A stretch of DNA of 64,000 nt from an uncultured Acidobacteriia bacterium (lineage in GTDB: Bacteria; Acidobacteriota; Terriglobia; Bryobacterales; Bryobacteraceae), in contig CAIKMJ010000026.1 in assembly GCA_903828455.1 (NCBI GenBank), forward strand, positions 1-64,000, given 5' to 3'. The position numbers were made by a program, and so were the translations under genes. The notes beneath the pieces are model-generated. The model made no database searches and was not told the origin of the DNA. It saw only the letters and a program-made list of their open reading frames with translations. Positions 16,944-26,530 of this stretch are shown here, one piece after another; the stretch's first letter is position 1; every line of letters starts with the position of its first letter.

Positions 16944-18425
16944 GTGTCATACTACCCAACAGAAACGGAACGTAGCTCTTTAAAAATGACGCAGTTAGAC
17001 GAAGCGATTTCCAGATATCACCGGATACTGGAATCGGCACCCTACCGCGATTTGCAGTGGGTCAAAAATCTCCAGGACGAGATGGAAGCACGGCAGCTTT
17101 CGGCGGGCGGTCGTCTCCTCTGTCCGTTTCTGCGGCCGAATTTCGTCACACAGAAACAGTACGACAATCTTGTGAAGACCGGCGAGGCGCTGATTTCAGC
17201 GATCGACCGGATGCTGCATCTGGCGCTGGCGTCACCTCAGCTTCTGACGCGAATGCAGCTTCTTCCTGCCGAGAAGATGCTGGCGGCGATCGACCCCGGC
17301 TACGAATTGTCGGAGGTCTCGGCCCAGCTCGATCTGCAGATCCAGAACGGCTCCCTGCATGTCATGCAGTATAACTCCGACGCGTTGACGGGCGCGGCGT
17401 GGTCGGAGGGACTTTCCGATCTCTTCTTCGATTGTCCGCCGGTGAAGGAATTCCGGCGGCGTTACAACCTGACGCGGGTGGGCGGCAAGAAGCACTTCCT
17501 GCATGCGCTGATGAAGGCCTATAAGATGTTCGCCACGCGCGCCGCTCACGCGGCGAACGGCAACGGCAACGGTAACGGGCATGCGGCGGTTCCGGGTGCG
17601 GTGGTTCCGGCGAAGAAGCCAAACATTGCGATTCTGGAATTCCGCGATCCGACGGGCCGCAGCGAATACGAAATCTACCGCGACTACTTCCGCCACGAAG
17701 GCTACCAGACGGAAATTCTGACGCCGGATCAGCTGGAGTACCGCAACGGCGTGCTGCGTTCCACCAGCGGGCCGAAGCCGGGCATGGAGATCAACCTGAT
17801 CTACCGCCGCATCAGTGCGCATGAGTTCCTGCTGCGCTTCACGCTGAACCATCCGCTGGTGCAGGCGTACCGGGACCGCGCGGTCTGCATCGTGAACAGC
17901 TTCCGTTCCGAGCTTTCGCACAAGAAAGCGATGTTCGCGTTGCTGACCGACGACACGCTGACGGCGAAGTTCCCGATCCTCGAACGCAAGGCGATCAAAG
18001 AGCATCTGCCGTGGACGCGCGTGGTGAAGGCCGGCAAGACGACGGGGCGCGAGGGCGTGATCGACGACATGCTCGATTACATCCGCAAGAACCGCGAGAC
18101 GCTGGTGCTGCGGCCCAACGACGACTACGGCGATCTGCAGACGTATGTTGGCTACGAACACGACGAGGCCTCGTGGAACCGCGCGGTGCGCGAGTCCCAG
18201 CTTTCGCCGTACGTGGTGCAGGAAAGCGTGAAGCCGGTGCGGACGCTGTTCCCGCTGATGACCTACGGGCATCTGGAGTTCAAGGAGATGCAGGTGGACG
18301 TGCAGCCACAGGCGTTCCTCGGCAAGGTGGCCGGTTGTTCCAGCTACGTGTCGCAGTCCGGGCCGGGGAATTATTCGCCGGCCGCGGGATTTGCGCCGAC
18401 GTTCATTATCGATCCGAAAAATTAG
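16944..18425 (+). CDS. Circularly permuted ATP-grasp-like protein
   Basis: The 493-residue protein is cytoplasmic and has no signal peptide. The C-terminal half resembles circularly permuted ATP-grasp/glutathionylspermidine-synthase-type proteins: 'MEINLIYRRISAHEFLLRF', 'VCIVNSFRSELSHKKAMFAL', 'RETLVLRPNDDYGDLQTYVG' (a Lys/Arg-Pro-Asn segment) and 'SPYVVQESVKPVRTLFP'. An Asn/Gly-rich linker ('HAANGNGNGNGHAAVPG') separates it from an N-terminal half with 'DALTGAAWSEGLSDLFFDCP'. ATP-grasp enzymes join a carboxylate to an amine or thiol. Substrates are unknown and no partner gene is adjacent. An internal ATG 43 bases in is an alternative start. Confidence 0.6.
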   Translation: MSYYPTETERSSLKMTQLDEAISRYHRILESAPYRDLQWVKNLQDEMEARQLSAGGRLLCPFLRPNFVTQKQYDNLVKTGEALISAIDRMLHLALASPQLLTRMQLLPAEKMLAAIDPGYELSEVSAQLDLQIQNGSLHVMQYNSDALTGAAWSEGLSDLFFDCPPVKEFRRRYNLTRVGGKKHFLHALMKAYKMFATRAAHAANGNGNGNGHAAVPGAVVPAKKPNIAILEFRDPTGRSEYEIYRDYFRHEGYQTEILTPDQLEYRNGVLRSTSGPKPGMEINLIYRRISAHEFLLRFTLNHPLVQAYRDRAVCIVNSFRSELSHKKAMFALLTDDTLTAKFPILERKAIKEHLPWTRVVKAGKTTGREGVIDDMLDYIRKNRETLVLRPNDDYGDLQTYVGYEHDEASWNRAVRESQLSPYVVQESVKPVRTLFPLMTYGHLEFKEMQVDVQPQAFLGKVAGCSSYVSQSGPGNYSPAAGFAPTFIIDPKN

Positions 18426-18468
18426 ACGGCTGGCTGATCATGCCGCGGGCTCCGGATGGAACCCGCGA

Positions 18469-18513
18469 TGTGAACAGTTGACGGTGTGAACAGTTGACGG
18501 TGTGAACAGCTGA
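18469..18513. repeat. 16-bp tandem repeat
   Basis: Two identical units (tgtgaacagttgacgg at 18469-18484 and 18485-18500) and a partial third (18501-18513) lie in the convergent gap between the ATP-grasp-like gene and gcvPB. No function is apparent. Confidence 0.9.
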
Positions 18514-18546
18514 ATCAATCGCGCGCCGCTCCGCCCGCGCCGCGCG

Positions 18547-20019
18547 TTACTTCCAGCGCAAAATCGGCTTGCGGGCCGCTGTTACCTCATCCACGCGCCT
18601 GGTCCGCGTCATGTGCGGAGCGTTCTTCAGTGTCTCCGGTTGCTCGTCCACTTCCTTCGCGATGGAGATCATCGCGTCGATAAACAGATCGAGTTCGTCC
18701 TTCGACTCGGTTTCGGTGGGCTCGATCATGAGCGCGCCGTGGACGATCAGCGGGAAGCTCACGGTGTAGGGATGGAAGCCGTAATCGATGAGCCGCTTGG
18801 CGATGTCGCCGGTGCGCACGCCCTTCGCCGCCTGCCGGTCGTCGCTGAACACCACTTCGTGCATGTTCGGGCGGTCGTAGGGCAGATCGAAAAAGTCGCG
18901 CAGTTTGTGCCGGATGTAATTGGCGTTGAGCACCGCATCCACCGTGGCATTGCGCAGGCCGGGGCCGCCGTGCGCGAGGATGTAGGCGAGGGCCCGCACC
19001 ATCACGCCGAAGTTGCCGTAGAAAGCCTTGACCTTGCCGATGGAGCCGGGCCGGTCGAAGTCCCACGCCAGCGCGTCTTTCATGCGCTTCAGCCGCGGCA
19101 CCGGAAGATACGGTTCCAGATGTTTCGCCACGGCGACCGGGCCGCCGCCCGGACCGCCGCCGCCGTGCGGAGTGGAGAACGTCTTATGCAGGTTGATGTG
19201 CATGACGTCCACGCCGAAGTCGCCGGGGCGCGCGACGCCCACGAGGGCGTTCATGTTGGCGCCGTCCATGTAAATCATGGCGCCTTTGGAGTGCAGAATT
19301 TCCGCCGCCTGCGCGATGTTGGATTCGAAAACGCCGAGCGTGTTGGGATTGGTCACCATGAGCGCGGCGACGTCGTCATCCACCAGACCCGCCAGGTGTT
19401 CAATGTCGATCATGCCCTGATCGTTCGAGGCCACGTTCTGCACCGAGTAGCCGGCAATGCCGGCGGTGGCGGGGTTGGTGCCATGCGCCGAATCCGGCAC
19501 CAGAATCTTCTTCCGCGGATTGCCGCGCGCTTCGAGCGCCGCGCGGACCAGCAGGATGCCGGTGAGTTCGCCATGCGCGCCGGCGGCGGGCTGCAGCGTG
19601 ACGGCGTCGAGGCCGGTGATCTCGCACAGCGCCGCTTCGAGCCGCCCGATGACTTCCATAGCGCCCTGCGAGAGGCTTTCCGGCTGATACGGATGCGCCC
19701 ACGCGAGGCCTTCGATGCGGGCCACCGCTTCGTTGATACGAGGGTTGTACTTCATGGTGCACGAGCCCAGCGGATACATGCCGAGATCGATCGCGTAATT
19801 CCATGTGGAAAGCCGCGTGAAGTGGCGGATCACTTCCACTTCGCTGACTTCGGGAAAGCCTTCGATTTCCGCACGCACGCTGGCCGCGCCGAGCGCCGCC
19901 GCAGCGTCAACGGCGGGGACATCGAGATCGGGCAGCTGATAGCCGATCTTGCCCGGCGAACTGCGCTCGAAGATGAGACTTTCGTTCTGCGAAAGATGCT
20001 GCCGAACTTTGCGAATCAT
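18547..20019 (-). CDS. gcvPB: Glycine dehydrogenase subunit 2
   Basis: Together with GcvPA this forms the two-subunit P-protein that decarboxylates glycine in the glycine cleavage system. The 490-residue subunit contains the PLP site in '[20 protein letters not shown]' and the conserved '[20 protein letters not shown]', plus '[19 protein letters not shown]'. The start ATG 20019 follows a GGAGGTGA ribosome binding site and overlaps the gcvPA stop by 4 bases (ATGA), so translation is coupled. It is the last gene of the operon. Confidence 0.96.
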   Translation of the reverse strand: MIRKVRQHLSQNESLIFERSSPGKIGYQLPDLDVPAVDAAAALGAASVRAEIEGFPEVSEVEVIRHFTRLSTWNYAIDLGMYPLGSCTMKYNPRINEAVARIEGLAWAHPYQPESLSQGAMEVIGRLEAALCEITGLDAVTLQPAAGAHGELTGILLVRAALEARGNPRKKILVPDSAHGTNPATAGIAGYSVQNVASNDQGMIDIEHLAGLVDDDVAALMVTNPNTLGVFESNIAQAAEILHSKGAMIYMDGANMNALVGVARPGDFGVDVMHINLHKTFSTPHGGGGPGGGPVAVAKHLEPYLPVPRLKRMKDALAWDFDRPGSIGKVKAFYGNFGVMVRALAYILAHGGPGLRNATVDAVLNANYIRHKLRDFFDLPYDRPNMHEVVFSDDRQAAKGVRTGDIAKRLIDYGFHPYTVSFPLIVHGALMIEPTETESKDELDLFIDAMISIAKEVDEQPETLKNAPHMTRTRRVDEVTAARKPILRWK

Positions 20020-21326
20020 GCCATCACCTCCGCGAGCGCATCCATGTCGGCGCGCTTGGTCATTTCCGTGGCGCACAGCAGCACGGCGTTGCCGAGTTCG
20101 GGATAAAACTTTGCGAGCGGCAGGCCGCCGATGATTTTCTTTTCGAGGAGCTGCGCGTTGATCTCTTCCACAGGCTTTGCGGGCACTGCCGCGAACTCAT
20201 TGAAGTACGGGCCGCTGAACAGCGGCTTCACCTTCGAGCCGAGATAATGCGCCTTGGCGAGGTTCTGTTCGGCCAGTTCGCGCAGTCCGCGTTTGCCGTA
20301 GAGTTCCATGTAGACCGTGGCCATCAGCGCAATGAGCGCCTGGTTGGTGCAGATGTTGGACGTCGCCTTTTCGCGGCGGATATGCTGCTCGCGCGTGGCC
20401 AGAGTCAGACAGAAGGCGCGGTTGCCTTCCGAGTCCTTCGATTCGCCGACCAGACGGCCGGGCAGCTGACGCACGTACTTTTCCTTCGCGGCCATGATGC
20501 CGGCAAAGGGCCCGCCGTAGCTGGGCGAAATGGCGAAACTTTGCAGCTCGCCGGCCACGATGTCGGCATCGCGCGGCGGTTCCAGAATGCCGAGCGACGC
20601 GGCTTCGGTGAAGGTGAAGACCAGCAGCGCGCCGGCCGCATGGGCCATCGCCGCGGCCTTCTTCGCATCCTCCACGATGCCGAAGAAGTTTGGCGACTGG
20701 ATGATGACACAGGCGGTCTCTTTATCCAGCCTGCTTTCGAGGTCGGCAAAATCGATCTGCCCGGTCGCGCGGTCGAAGCCGAACTCCTCAATCTGCATGC
20801 CCTGATTGCGCGCGTAGGTGGCGAGCACTTCGCGATATTCGGGGTGCGCGGAGCGCGCCACCAGCGCTTTGTGGCGGCCAGTGATGCGTTCGGCCATCAT
20901 GGCGGCTTCGGGAATAGCCGTTGAGCCGTCGTACATCGATGCGTTGGCGACGTCCATGCCGGTGAGCTGGCAGACCATGGTCTGGAATTCGAAGATCGTC
21001 ATCAGGGTACCCTGCGAGATCTCCGACTGGTACGGTGTGTAGGACGTCAGGAACTCGCCGCGAGAGACAACCGTATCGACCACCACGGGCCGGTAGTGAT
21101 TGTAAACGCCGGCGCCGAGAAAGCTGGCGTAGCCGTTGGCGTTCTGCGCCGCGAGGGACTTGAAGTAATCGACGATTTCGTATTCGGAGATGCCGTCGGC
21201 GAGCGCGAGCGGCCGCTGGAGGCGGGCCTCGGCGGGAATCTGCGAAAACAGCTCGTCGGCGGAGGCGAGCCCGCAGGCCGCGAGCATCTCCTTCCGCTCG
21301 GAGTCAGACTTCGGAAGGTATCTCAA
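20016..21326 (-). CDS. gcvPA: Glycine dehydrogenase subunit 1
   Basis: GcvPA is the structural partner of the PLP-binding GcvPB in the split P-protein. The 436-residue reading carries '[18 protein letters not shown]', '[20 protein letters not shown]', '[20 protein letters not shown]' and '[20 protein letters not shown]', all typical. The start is placed at TTG 21326 because the family begins with this Arg-Tyr-Leu-Pro segment; it lies 2 bases after the gcvH stop. The longer reading would run far into gcvH. Confidence 0.94.
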   Translation of the reverse strand: MRYLPKSDSERKEMLAACGLASADELFSQIPAEARLQRPLALADGISEYEIVDYFKSLAAQNANGYASFLGAGVYNHYRPVVVDTVVSRGEFLTSYTPYQSEISQGTLMTIFEFQTMVCQLTGMDVANASMYDGSTAIPEAAMMAERITGRHKALVARSAHPEYREVLATYARNQGMQIEEFGFDRATGQIDFADLESRLDKETACVIIQSPNFFGIVEDAKKAAAMAHAAGALLVFTFTEAASLGILEPPRDADIVAGELQSFAISPSYGGPFAGIMAAKEKYVRQLPGRLVGESKDSEGNRAFCLTLATREQHIRREKATSNICTNQALIALMATVYMELYGKRGLRELAEQNLAKAHYLGSKVKPLFSGPYFNEFAAVPAKPVEEINAQLLEKKIIGGLPLAKFYPELGNAVLLCATEMTKRADMDALAEVMA

Positions 21327-21328
21327 CT

Positions 21329-21715
21329 TTAGTGTTCCGCCCCGATGTAGGATTCGTAGTCGGCCGCGTTCATGAGATTGCCGAGATCGGTGCCGTCGGC
21401 CACTTTGACGCGGATCAGCCACGCCGCGCCGTGCGGATCTTCATTCAGCTTTTCGGGAGCCGTTGCGAGGTCGTCGTTGGCGGCGATCACTTCGCCGGCG
21501 ACGGGCGCGTAAATATCGGACACGGCCTTGACGGATTCGACCGAGCCGAACGACTGGCCGGTCTGCACCGTGGCGCCGGGCTTCGGCAGGTCGACATAGA
21601 CGATGTCGCCCAGTTCACTCTGCGCGTGATCCGTGATGCCAACCGTGGCGATCCCGTTTTCGAGGTGGACCCACTCGTGTTCCTTCGTGTATCGGTACGT
21701 TTCGGGGTAACTCAT
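21329..21715 (-). CDS. gcvH: Glycine cleavage H protein
   Basis: GcvH is the lipoyl carrier that shuttles the aminomethyl group between P, T and L proteins. The 128-residue protein has the lipoylated lysine in '[20 protein letters not shown]' and the N-terminal '[20 protein letters not shown]', exactly as in the family. It sits between gcvT (4 bases upstream) and gcvPA. The lipoate ligase or synthase is not in the window. Confidence 0.97.
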   Translation of the reverse strand: MSYPETYRYTKEHEWVHLENGIATVGITDHAQSELGDIVYVDLPKPGATVQTGQSFGSVESVKAVSDIYAPVAGEVIAANDDLATAPEKLNEDPHGAAWLIRVKVADGTDLGNLMNAADYESYIGAEH

Positions 21716-21719
21716 CTGT

Positions 21720-22829
21720 TCAGCGGTTCCTCTTGTAGAAAGGTGTGGGCACGGTTTCCGCTTCCACCGGCTGGTCGCGGATGATGATTTCTATTTTCTC
21801 GCCCGGCTGCGCGTGGGCGATGGGCAGGTAGCAAAGTCCGATGTTTTTGCCGAGCGTGGGGGCGGGCGATCCGCTGGTGACCCAGCCGGCGGGCTCGCCT
21901 GCGATGGTCACTTTGTAGCCGTCACGGCCGATGCCGCGGCCGCGCATTTCAAAGCCGGCGAGGCGGCGCGTCAGGCCGGTTTCGAGCTGCTTTTGCAGGG
22001 CCGCGCGTCCGATGAATTCGCCTTTATCGAGCTTGACGATCCAGGCGAGGTCGGCTTCGAGCGGCGTGATGTCGGCGCCGATTTCGTGCCCGTAAAGCGC
22101 CATCTTCGCTTCGAGCCGCAGGGTGTTGCGCGCGCCGAGGCCGCAGGGCTTGATGCCGCTGGCCGCGCCTGCCGCGAGGATGGCGTTCCAGACTTCGACC
22201 GCACGGTCCGGCGCAATATAGATTTCGAAGCCGTCTTCACCGGTGTAGCCGGTACGCGCCATGCGGGCCGGGACGCCGGCGAACACGCCATCGGCGAACC
22301 AGTAGTAGCGGATGGCGGCGAGCGCGGTTTCGGTCAGCTGCTGCGCGACTTCGAGCGCCTTCGGCCCCTGAATGGCCAGCTGCGCGTACCTTGGACTCGC
22401 ATATTCGAGTTCGCAATCGAAGCCCTTTGCCTGATGCGCGGCGCGGATGTGCTCGTAATCCTTTTCCTGATTGCCGGCGTTGACGCAGAGGAAGAAATGT
22501 TCGGCGCTCACCTTGTGGACAAGAATGTCGTCGACGAAGCCGCCGGTTTCGTAGAGCAGGCCCGAGTAGTGTGCCTGGCCGTCCCTGAGCTTTGCGACAG
22601 CGTTGGTGGTGACGTAATCGACGAGGCGTGCGGCTTCGCGGCCGCGAACCTCGATTTCGCCCATGTGGCTCACGTCGAAAAGGCCCACGGCTTTGCGGAC
22701 GGTGTGGTGCTCATCGAGCAGGCCCGAGTACTGCACGGGCATGTCCCAGCCGCCGAAGTCCACCATCTTTGCGCCGAGGGCGCGGTGGGTTTGATTGAGC
22801 GGAGTGCGCAGCAGCGCCGTTGCGTCCAT
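21720..22829 (-). CDS. gcvT: Aminomethyltransferase (glycine cleavage T protein)
   Basis: GcvT releases ammonia from the H-protein-bound aminomethyl group and makes 5,10-methylene-tetrahydrofolate. The 369-residue product has 'KMVDFGGWDMPVQYSGLLDE', 'VGLFDVSHMGEIEVRG', the folate-site 'ARTGYTGEDGFEIYIAP' and 'GLGARNTLRLEAKMALYGHE'. Its ATG directly abuts the TAA of the upstream small secreted protein gene. The order gcvT-H-PA-PB is the standard one. Confidence 0.97.
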   Translation of the reverse strand: MDATALLRTPLNQTHRALGAKMVDFGGWDMPVQYSGLLDEHHTVRKAVGLFDVSHMGEIEVRGREAARLVDYVTTNAVAKLRDGQAHYSGLLYETGGFVDDILVHKVSAEHFFLCVNAGNQEKDYEHIRAAHQAKGFDCELEYASPRYAQLAIQGPKALEVAQQLTETALAAIRYYWFADGVFAGVPARMARTGYTGEDGFEIYIAPDRAVEVWNAILAAGAASGIKPCGLGARNTLRLEAKMALYGHEIGADITPLEADLAWIVKLDKGEFIGRAALQKQLETGLTRRLAGFEMRGRGIGRDGYKVTIAGEPAGWVTSGSPAPTLGKNIGLCYLPIAHAQPGEKIEIIIRDQPVEAETVPTPFYKRNR

Positions 22830-23180
22830 TTATTTGTTGGTATCCAGTGTCGCGGGTTGCAGTGCAGCGGAGTTGGCCGGCGCGCCGTCGAGAAGAGTCA
22901 TGGAGACGACTTTCAGTTTATTCCCGCTTTGCGGATGGCCCTGAATTGCGACCGTGCGGCCGAGGTAGCGGGCCGAGGTTTTCTGATCGCTGAGCAGCCA
23001 GCCGTCGGTCGCGGTCTGCAGCGTGTACTTCGGAGTTTTGCTGACCGGGCACTGGGTGGCGCACAGGCCGTCGGCACAGCGGTTGTCGCGGATGACGCCG
23101 GTGAAGGTGGTGTCCGGCGCGCGGCCCGCGGCCACGGATGCGGTCGCGCACACGGCGAAAACGACGGCAAACCTGTTCAT
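22830..23180 (-). CDS. Small secreted protein with conserved-looking cysteines
   Basis: The 116-residue protein has a signal peptide ('MNRFAVVFAVCATASVAAG') and a short mature domain with three cysteines in 'DNRCADGLCATQCPVSK', followed by beta-rich sequence ('KYTLQTATDGWLLSD', 'RYLGRTVAIQG', 'NKLKVVSMTLLDG') suggestive of an OB-fold. The cysteine spacing could bind metal or form disulfides. Its TAA is immediately followed by the gcvT ATG, so it leads the glycine cleavage transcript. A functional link to glycine metabolism is not obvious. Family not identified. Confidence 0.7.
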   Translation of the reverse strand: MNRFAVVFAVCATASVAAGRAPDTTFTGVIRDNRCADGLCATQCPVSKTPKYTLQTATDGWLLSDQKTSARYLGRTVAIQGHPQSGNKLKVVSMTLLDGAPANSAALQPATLDTNK

Positions 23181-23287
23181 GAATGTTTATTGTAACGCCG
23201 GGTTGCGGCACGGCGCCGGGACTGACAGGTGCGCCGACAGGGACTGCCCGGTGCGGGACACCCGCGCGCCGCTACAATGGAACTTCC

Positions 23288-24625
23288 GTGGAAAAAACCT
23301 TCTACATCGAAACTTTTGGCTGCCAGATGAACGCCCACGACTCGGAGAAGGTCGCGGGCACGCTCATCGCGCAGGGGTACCGTCAGGTGCCGACGGTCGA
23401 AGAAGCCGGCTACGTTTTTTACAACACCTGCAGCATTCGCGATAAAGCGGAACAGAAGGTCTTCAACCGGCTGCAGCCGTTCAAGCGCCATCACGAGGGA
23501 AAAGTGTTCGCCGTGATCGGCTGTGTGGCGCAGCAGGAAGGCGAAAAGATTTTCGAGCGCGCGCCGCACGTGAGTCTGGTGGCCGGTTCGGCCAGTTACA
23601 CGAAGCTGCCGGAGATGCTGGTGCAGCTCGAAACGGGCAACAAGCGCGTCACCGGCCTGAGTCTCGATACGGAAGACACGTTCGATACGCCGTTCACGCG
23701 CCGCGACAATCCGCACCGCGCCTACATCACCATCATTGAAGGCTGCGACAAGAAATGCGCCTACTGCGTGGTGCCGTTCACGCGCGGGCCGGAGCGCAGC
23801 CGCACCAGCGCCAGCGTGCTGGAAGAAGCGCGGCGCCTTGCCGACTCCGGCTACACCGAAATTCAGCTGCTGGGGCAGAACGTCAACAGTTACCGCGATC
23901 CTTCGGCGGCTGGCTGGGACTTTGCCGATCTTCTGGATGCCGTGGGCGGCGTGCCCGGCATTCGCCGCGTGCGCTTCACTACGTCGCACCCGCGCGATTT
24001 CGTCAAGCGCATTATCGACGCCATCGACGCCAATCCGAACCTCTGCAATCACGTGCATCTGCCGGTGCAGTCCGGCTCGACGCGCGTGCTGGGCGCGATG
24101 CAGCGGCTCTATACGCGCGAAAAATACATGGAGCGGATTGCGTGGATGAAGGCCGCGCGGCGGCCCATCGCGATCACCAGCGACATTATCGTGGGCTTCC
24201 CGGGCGAGACCGAGCAGGAGTTCCAGGAGACGCTGGATCTGCTCGACGCCGTGCAGTACGATTCGATCTTCAGCTTCAAGTACTCGCCGCGGCCCAACAC
24301 GCCGGCCCTCGGGCTGCCGGATCAGATCTCCGAGGAAGAAAAGACGCGGCGCCTCACCATGGTGCAGGAGAAGCAGCGCGCGATTCAGATCCGCCTGAAC
24401 GCGGATCTGGTGGGCCAGGTGGAGGAAGTCAACGTGGAAGGGCGCAACGACGCGCTGGGCCTGTGGCTGGGCCGCACGTCGCGCAACCGCACGCTGGGCT
24501 TCCTGCATCCGAACGGCGAGCCGAAGGTCGGCGAGTATCTCGATATCCGCGTGACGCGCGGCGGCCCGAATGCGCTGGTGGGCGAAGCGCTGCCGGCCGG
24601 CGGCAATCGTTCCGGCGTCAACTAG
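23288..24625 (+). CDS. miaB: tRNA-2-methylthio-N6-dimethylallyladenosine synthase
   Basis: MiaB is a radical SAM methylthiotransferase modifying A37 of tRNAs that read UNN codons. The 445-residue protein has the N-terminal UPF0004 cysteines ('ETFGCQMNAHDSEK', 'FYNTCSIRDKAEQ', 'VIGCVAQQEGE'), the radical SAM triad 'EGCDKKCAYCVVPFTRG', and a C-terminal TRAM domain ('QVEEVNVEGR...GEYLDIRVTRGG'). GTG 23288 gives the family N-terminus 'VEKTFYIETFG'. A TACAAT -10-like box at 23273-23278 would put the transcript start only a few bases before the GTG. Its 3' end overlaps the convergent nsrR gene by 4 bases. Confidence 0.96.
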   Translation: MEKTFYIETFGCQMNAHDSEKVAGTLIAQGYRQVPTVEEAGYVFYNTCSIRDKAEQKVFNRLQPFKRHHEGKVFAVIGCVAQQEGEKIFERAPHVSLVAGSASYTKLPEMLVQLETGNKRVTGLSLDTEDTFDTPFTRRDNPHRAYITIIEGCDKKCAYCVVPFTRGPERSRTSASVLEEARRLADSGYTEIQLLGQNVNSYRDPSAAGWDFADLLDAVGGVPGIRRVRFTTSHPRDFVKRIIDAIDANPNLCNHVHLPVQSGSTRVLGAMQRLYTREKYMERIAWMKAARRPIAITSDIIVGFPGETEQEFQETLDLLDAVQYDSIFSFKYSPRPNTPALGLPDQISEEEKTRRLTMVQEKQRAIQIRLNADLVGQVEEVNVEGRNDALGLWLGRTSRNRTLGFLHPNGEPKVGEYLDIRVTRGGPNALVGEALPAGGNRSGVN

Positions 24626-25134
24626 CGCCGTGCGGCGGCGCGGAGGCGGCGTTTTTTCGGTTCCGGCGTTGGGGTTGCCTGTTTTGTCGCCGGCGCGACC
24701 TGGTATAACGCTTTCGCGATGTTTTCGCGCTGGCGGCCGGTCGCCAAATCGGCCAGCGTGTGGCGGTCCAGATCGTCCAGAAACGCCGCCAGTGCATCCC
24801 GCAGGCAGGCTTTCAGGCTACAGGCGCGGATGATGGGACACGTGTTGGTGCCGGGATCGAAGCATTCCACCAGCGCCAGGTTGGGCTCCACGTCGCGAAC
24901 CACCTGGCCGAGCCGGATCTGCCCCGCGTCGCGCGCCAGTTCCACGCCGCCCGAGCGGCCGGCCGTCACCTTCACGTAGCCGCGGGCTTCGAGCGTCTGC
25001 ACCACACGCACCAGATGATGCCGGGAGATCGCATAGGCGCGGCTGATGCTTGCCGTGGAGGCTGTTTCGCCGGGATGCGCGGCGAGGTAGATGAGAACGC
25101 GAAATGAGTAATCGGCGTGAAGGCTCAGGCGCAT
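24622..25134 (-). CDS. nsrR: NsrR-type nitric-oxide-sensing Rrf2 regulator
   Basis: The 170-residue Rrf2-family repressor has a winged helix ('SISRAYAISRHHLVRVVQTL', 'KVTAGRSGGVELARD') and three cysteines at C91, C99 and C105 ('ECFDPGTNTCPIIRACSLKA'), the NsrR iron-sulfur cluster pattern. Asp8 in 'MRLSLHADYS' matches the fourth cluster ligand known from Streptomyces NsrR. NO attacks the cluster and relieves repression. It is the third gene of haemoglobin-reductase-nsrR, 30 bases after the reductase, and an NsrR-type operator precedes the operon, so it is probably autoregulated. The Lys/Arg-rich C-terminal tail is unusual. Confidence 0.9.
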   Translation of the reverse strand: MRLSLHADYSFRVLIYLAAHPGETASTASISRAYAISRHHLVRVVQTLEARGYVKVTAGRSGGVELARDAGQIRLGQVVRDVEPNLALVECFDPGTNTCPIIRACSLKACLRDALAAFLDDLDRHTLADLATGRQRENIAKALYQVAPATKQATPTPEPKKRRLRAAARR

Positions 25135-25164
25135 CTGGTTCGATTACAGCACAGCGAACCTGAC

Positions 25165-26139
25165 TCAAAGCGCGGCCGGAAGGAACGCATCGGCGCAGAT
25201 ATCGTTCAGTGCCATCCCGCTCAGAAACAGCTTCCGTTTCAGGTTCTGGACGAGGGCGGGATCGCCGCACACGAAGCCGCGCCAGCCGCCGAGACCTGGC
25301 AACTGGCCGGCCACGATCCGGTCGATGGGGCCGACGTCTACGCCCGCCGCGCCATCGCCATCGAGAACCGTTGGAACATACGTGAAGTTCGCGTGAGCGG
25401 CGGCCAGCGCAGCCAGTTCTTCCCGCAGATAAAGCCCATCCACCGTACGGGCGCCATGAAAGAGACGGAGCGGCCCGCGATGCCCGGCGCGGAGCGCGTC
25501 GCGCACGATGCCCCGAAGCGGGGCGAGACCGGTGCCCGTGCCGATCAGGACAACCGGCTGATCTTCCCTTCCGGACACGTAAAAACACTCGCCGGACGGG
25601 CCCTGTAAGACCACCTTGTCGCCGAGCCTGGCCTCGTGAGCCAGCCATCCGCTCATGCGTCCGCCCGGGATGAGCCGGACGTGAAGTTCGAGCTCGGCTT
25701 CTTCCGGAAGGCTGGCGATGGAGTAGCTGCGCGCGAGGCCCGAATCCCGGATGAGCGTGAGGTATTGGCCGGCGCGATACGGAAATTGCGCCGTGCAGGT
25801 CAGGCCGACCCGCAATACGTCAGCGGCCAGTTTGCCGAGCGAAGAGATGGTCGCCGCGACGCGAGCATCGCTGCCCGCCTCCGCCACGGTCAGCGGGCCT
25901 TCCGGACGGCAAATACAGGCGAGGAAGTAGCCGCCGGCTTTCCACGAGTCCTTCAGTCCCGCCTGCGCGGCCGCGGGGATTTCACCTTCCACCGCGCGCA
26001 GCATGCAGGAGCCGCAACTGCCCGCCCGGCACGCATGAGCCACCGGAACGCCCTGGCGCAGCAGGCCGTCCAGCACGGATTCGCCCTCCCGCAGTTCGCA
26101 GCGGGCGTCGCCAAAGCGGATGACGGGCGTCAGCGGCAA
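25165..26139 (-). CDS. 2Fe-2S ferredoxin / FAD / NAD(P)H reductase
   Basis: This 324-residue fusion has an N-terminal plant-type 2Fe-2S domain with C37-x4-C42-x2-C45-x29-C75 ('HACRAGSCGSCMLRAV', 'YFLACICRPEG'). A ferredoxin-NADP-reductase-like FAD domain follows ('YRAGQYLTLIRDSGLARSYS'), then an NAD domain ('VVLIGTGTGLAPLRGIVRDA', 'GFVCGDPALVQNLKRKLFL'). Such modules pass electrons from NAD(P)H to an oxygenase or haem partner. The TTG start at 26139 overlaps the truncated haemoglobin stop by 10 bases, so the natural partner is that haemoglobin. Together they would be a split equivalent of flavohaemoglobin Hmp, which turns NO into nitrate. Confidence 0.88.
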   Translation of the reverse strand: MPLTPVIRFGDARCELREGESVLDGLLRQGVPVAHACRAGSCGSCMLRAVEGEIPAAAQAGLKDSWKAGGYFLACICRPEGPLTVAEAGSDARVAATISSLGKLAADVLRVGLTCTAQFPYRAGQYLTLIRDSGLARSYSIASLPEEAELELHVRLIPGGRMSGWLAHEARLGDKVVLQGPSGECFYVSGREDQPVVLIGTGTGLAPLRGIVRDALRAGHRGPLRLFHGARTVDGLYLREELAALAAAHANFTYVPTVLDGDGAAGVDVGPIDRIVAGQLPGLGGWRGFVCGDPALVQNLKRKLFLSGMALNDICADAFLPAAL

Positions 26140-26510
26140 AGGACGTCGTTGCGTGTGGATTCGGCGATGGCCGCCACCTGCTGGATCAGGTTTTCGGCGA
26201 CGCCCATGTCGCGAAGCGTGGCGCCGAGCAGTTCGATGATGGCATCGACGTGGGAATCGTTCAGCCCGCGTGACACCAGATGCGCATGGCCGTTCCGCAT
26301 GTCCTTGCCGGTGTAGTTGTGCGGGCCGCCGAAGGCCATGGTCAGGAACGCTTTCTGCTTCACGCGCTGGCGGTCCATGTCGACGCCGTCGAAGTAGCCG
26401 GCCACCCGGTCGTCGTTCAGGACCCGGCGGTAAAAATTGTCGACGGCGGCTTCCACGGCGGCGGCGCCGCCGAGCTGGTCATAGAGAGTCGGGAGATTGC
26501 AGTTAGGCAT
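26130..26510 (-). CDS. Group I truncated haemoglobin
   Basis: The 126-residue protein is a truncated 2-on-2 globin. It begins 'MPNCNLPTLYDQLGGAAAVE', contains a B10 tyrosine (Y27 in 'NFYRRVLND'), a CD1 phenylalanine (F40 in 'AGYFDGVDM') and the proximal histidine in 'GKDMRNGHAHLVSRGL' (H75). Group I proteins with Tyr-B10 oxidise NO with bound oxygen. The start is set at ATG 26510: the upstream in-frame ATG 26519 lies before the predicted transcription start and inside the NsrR operator. The transcript would be essentially leaderless. First gene of the haemoglobin-reductase-nsrR operon. Confidence 0.92.
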   Translation of the reverse strand: MPNCNLPTLYDQLGGAAAVEAAVDNFYRRVLNDDRVAGYFDGVDMDRQRVKQKAFLTMAFGGPHNYTGKDMRNGHAHLVSRGLNDSHVDAIIELLGATLRDMGVAENLIQQVAAIAESTRNDVLCR

Positions 26511-26513
26511 AAC

Positions 26514-26530
26514 ATGCATATAGTATGCAT
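26514..26530 (-). promoter_or_regulatory. NsrR-type operator
   Basis: ATGCAT, 5 bases, ATGCAT. This reproduces the spacing of the two ATGCAT/ATACAT half-sites of the E. coli-type NsrR consensus. It overlaps the -10 box of the haemoglobin promoter, a position suited to repression, and the operon encodes an NsrR homologue. Confidence 0.8.

Noticed and set aside
23181-23287. Glycine riboswitch before the gcv operon
   Set aside because: The divergent gap is only 107 bases and lacks the conserved tandem aptamer features.
23177-24508. A 443-residue minus-strand open frame opposite miaB
   Set aside because: miaB has clear radical SAM motifs; the opposite frame has none.
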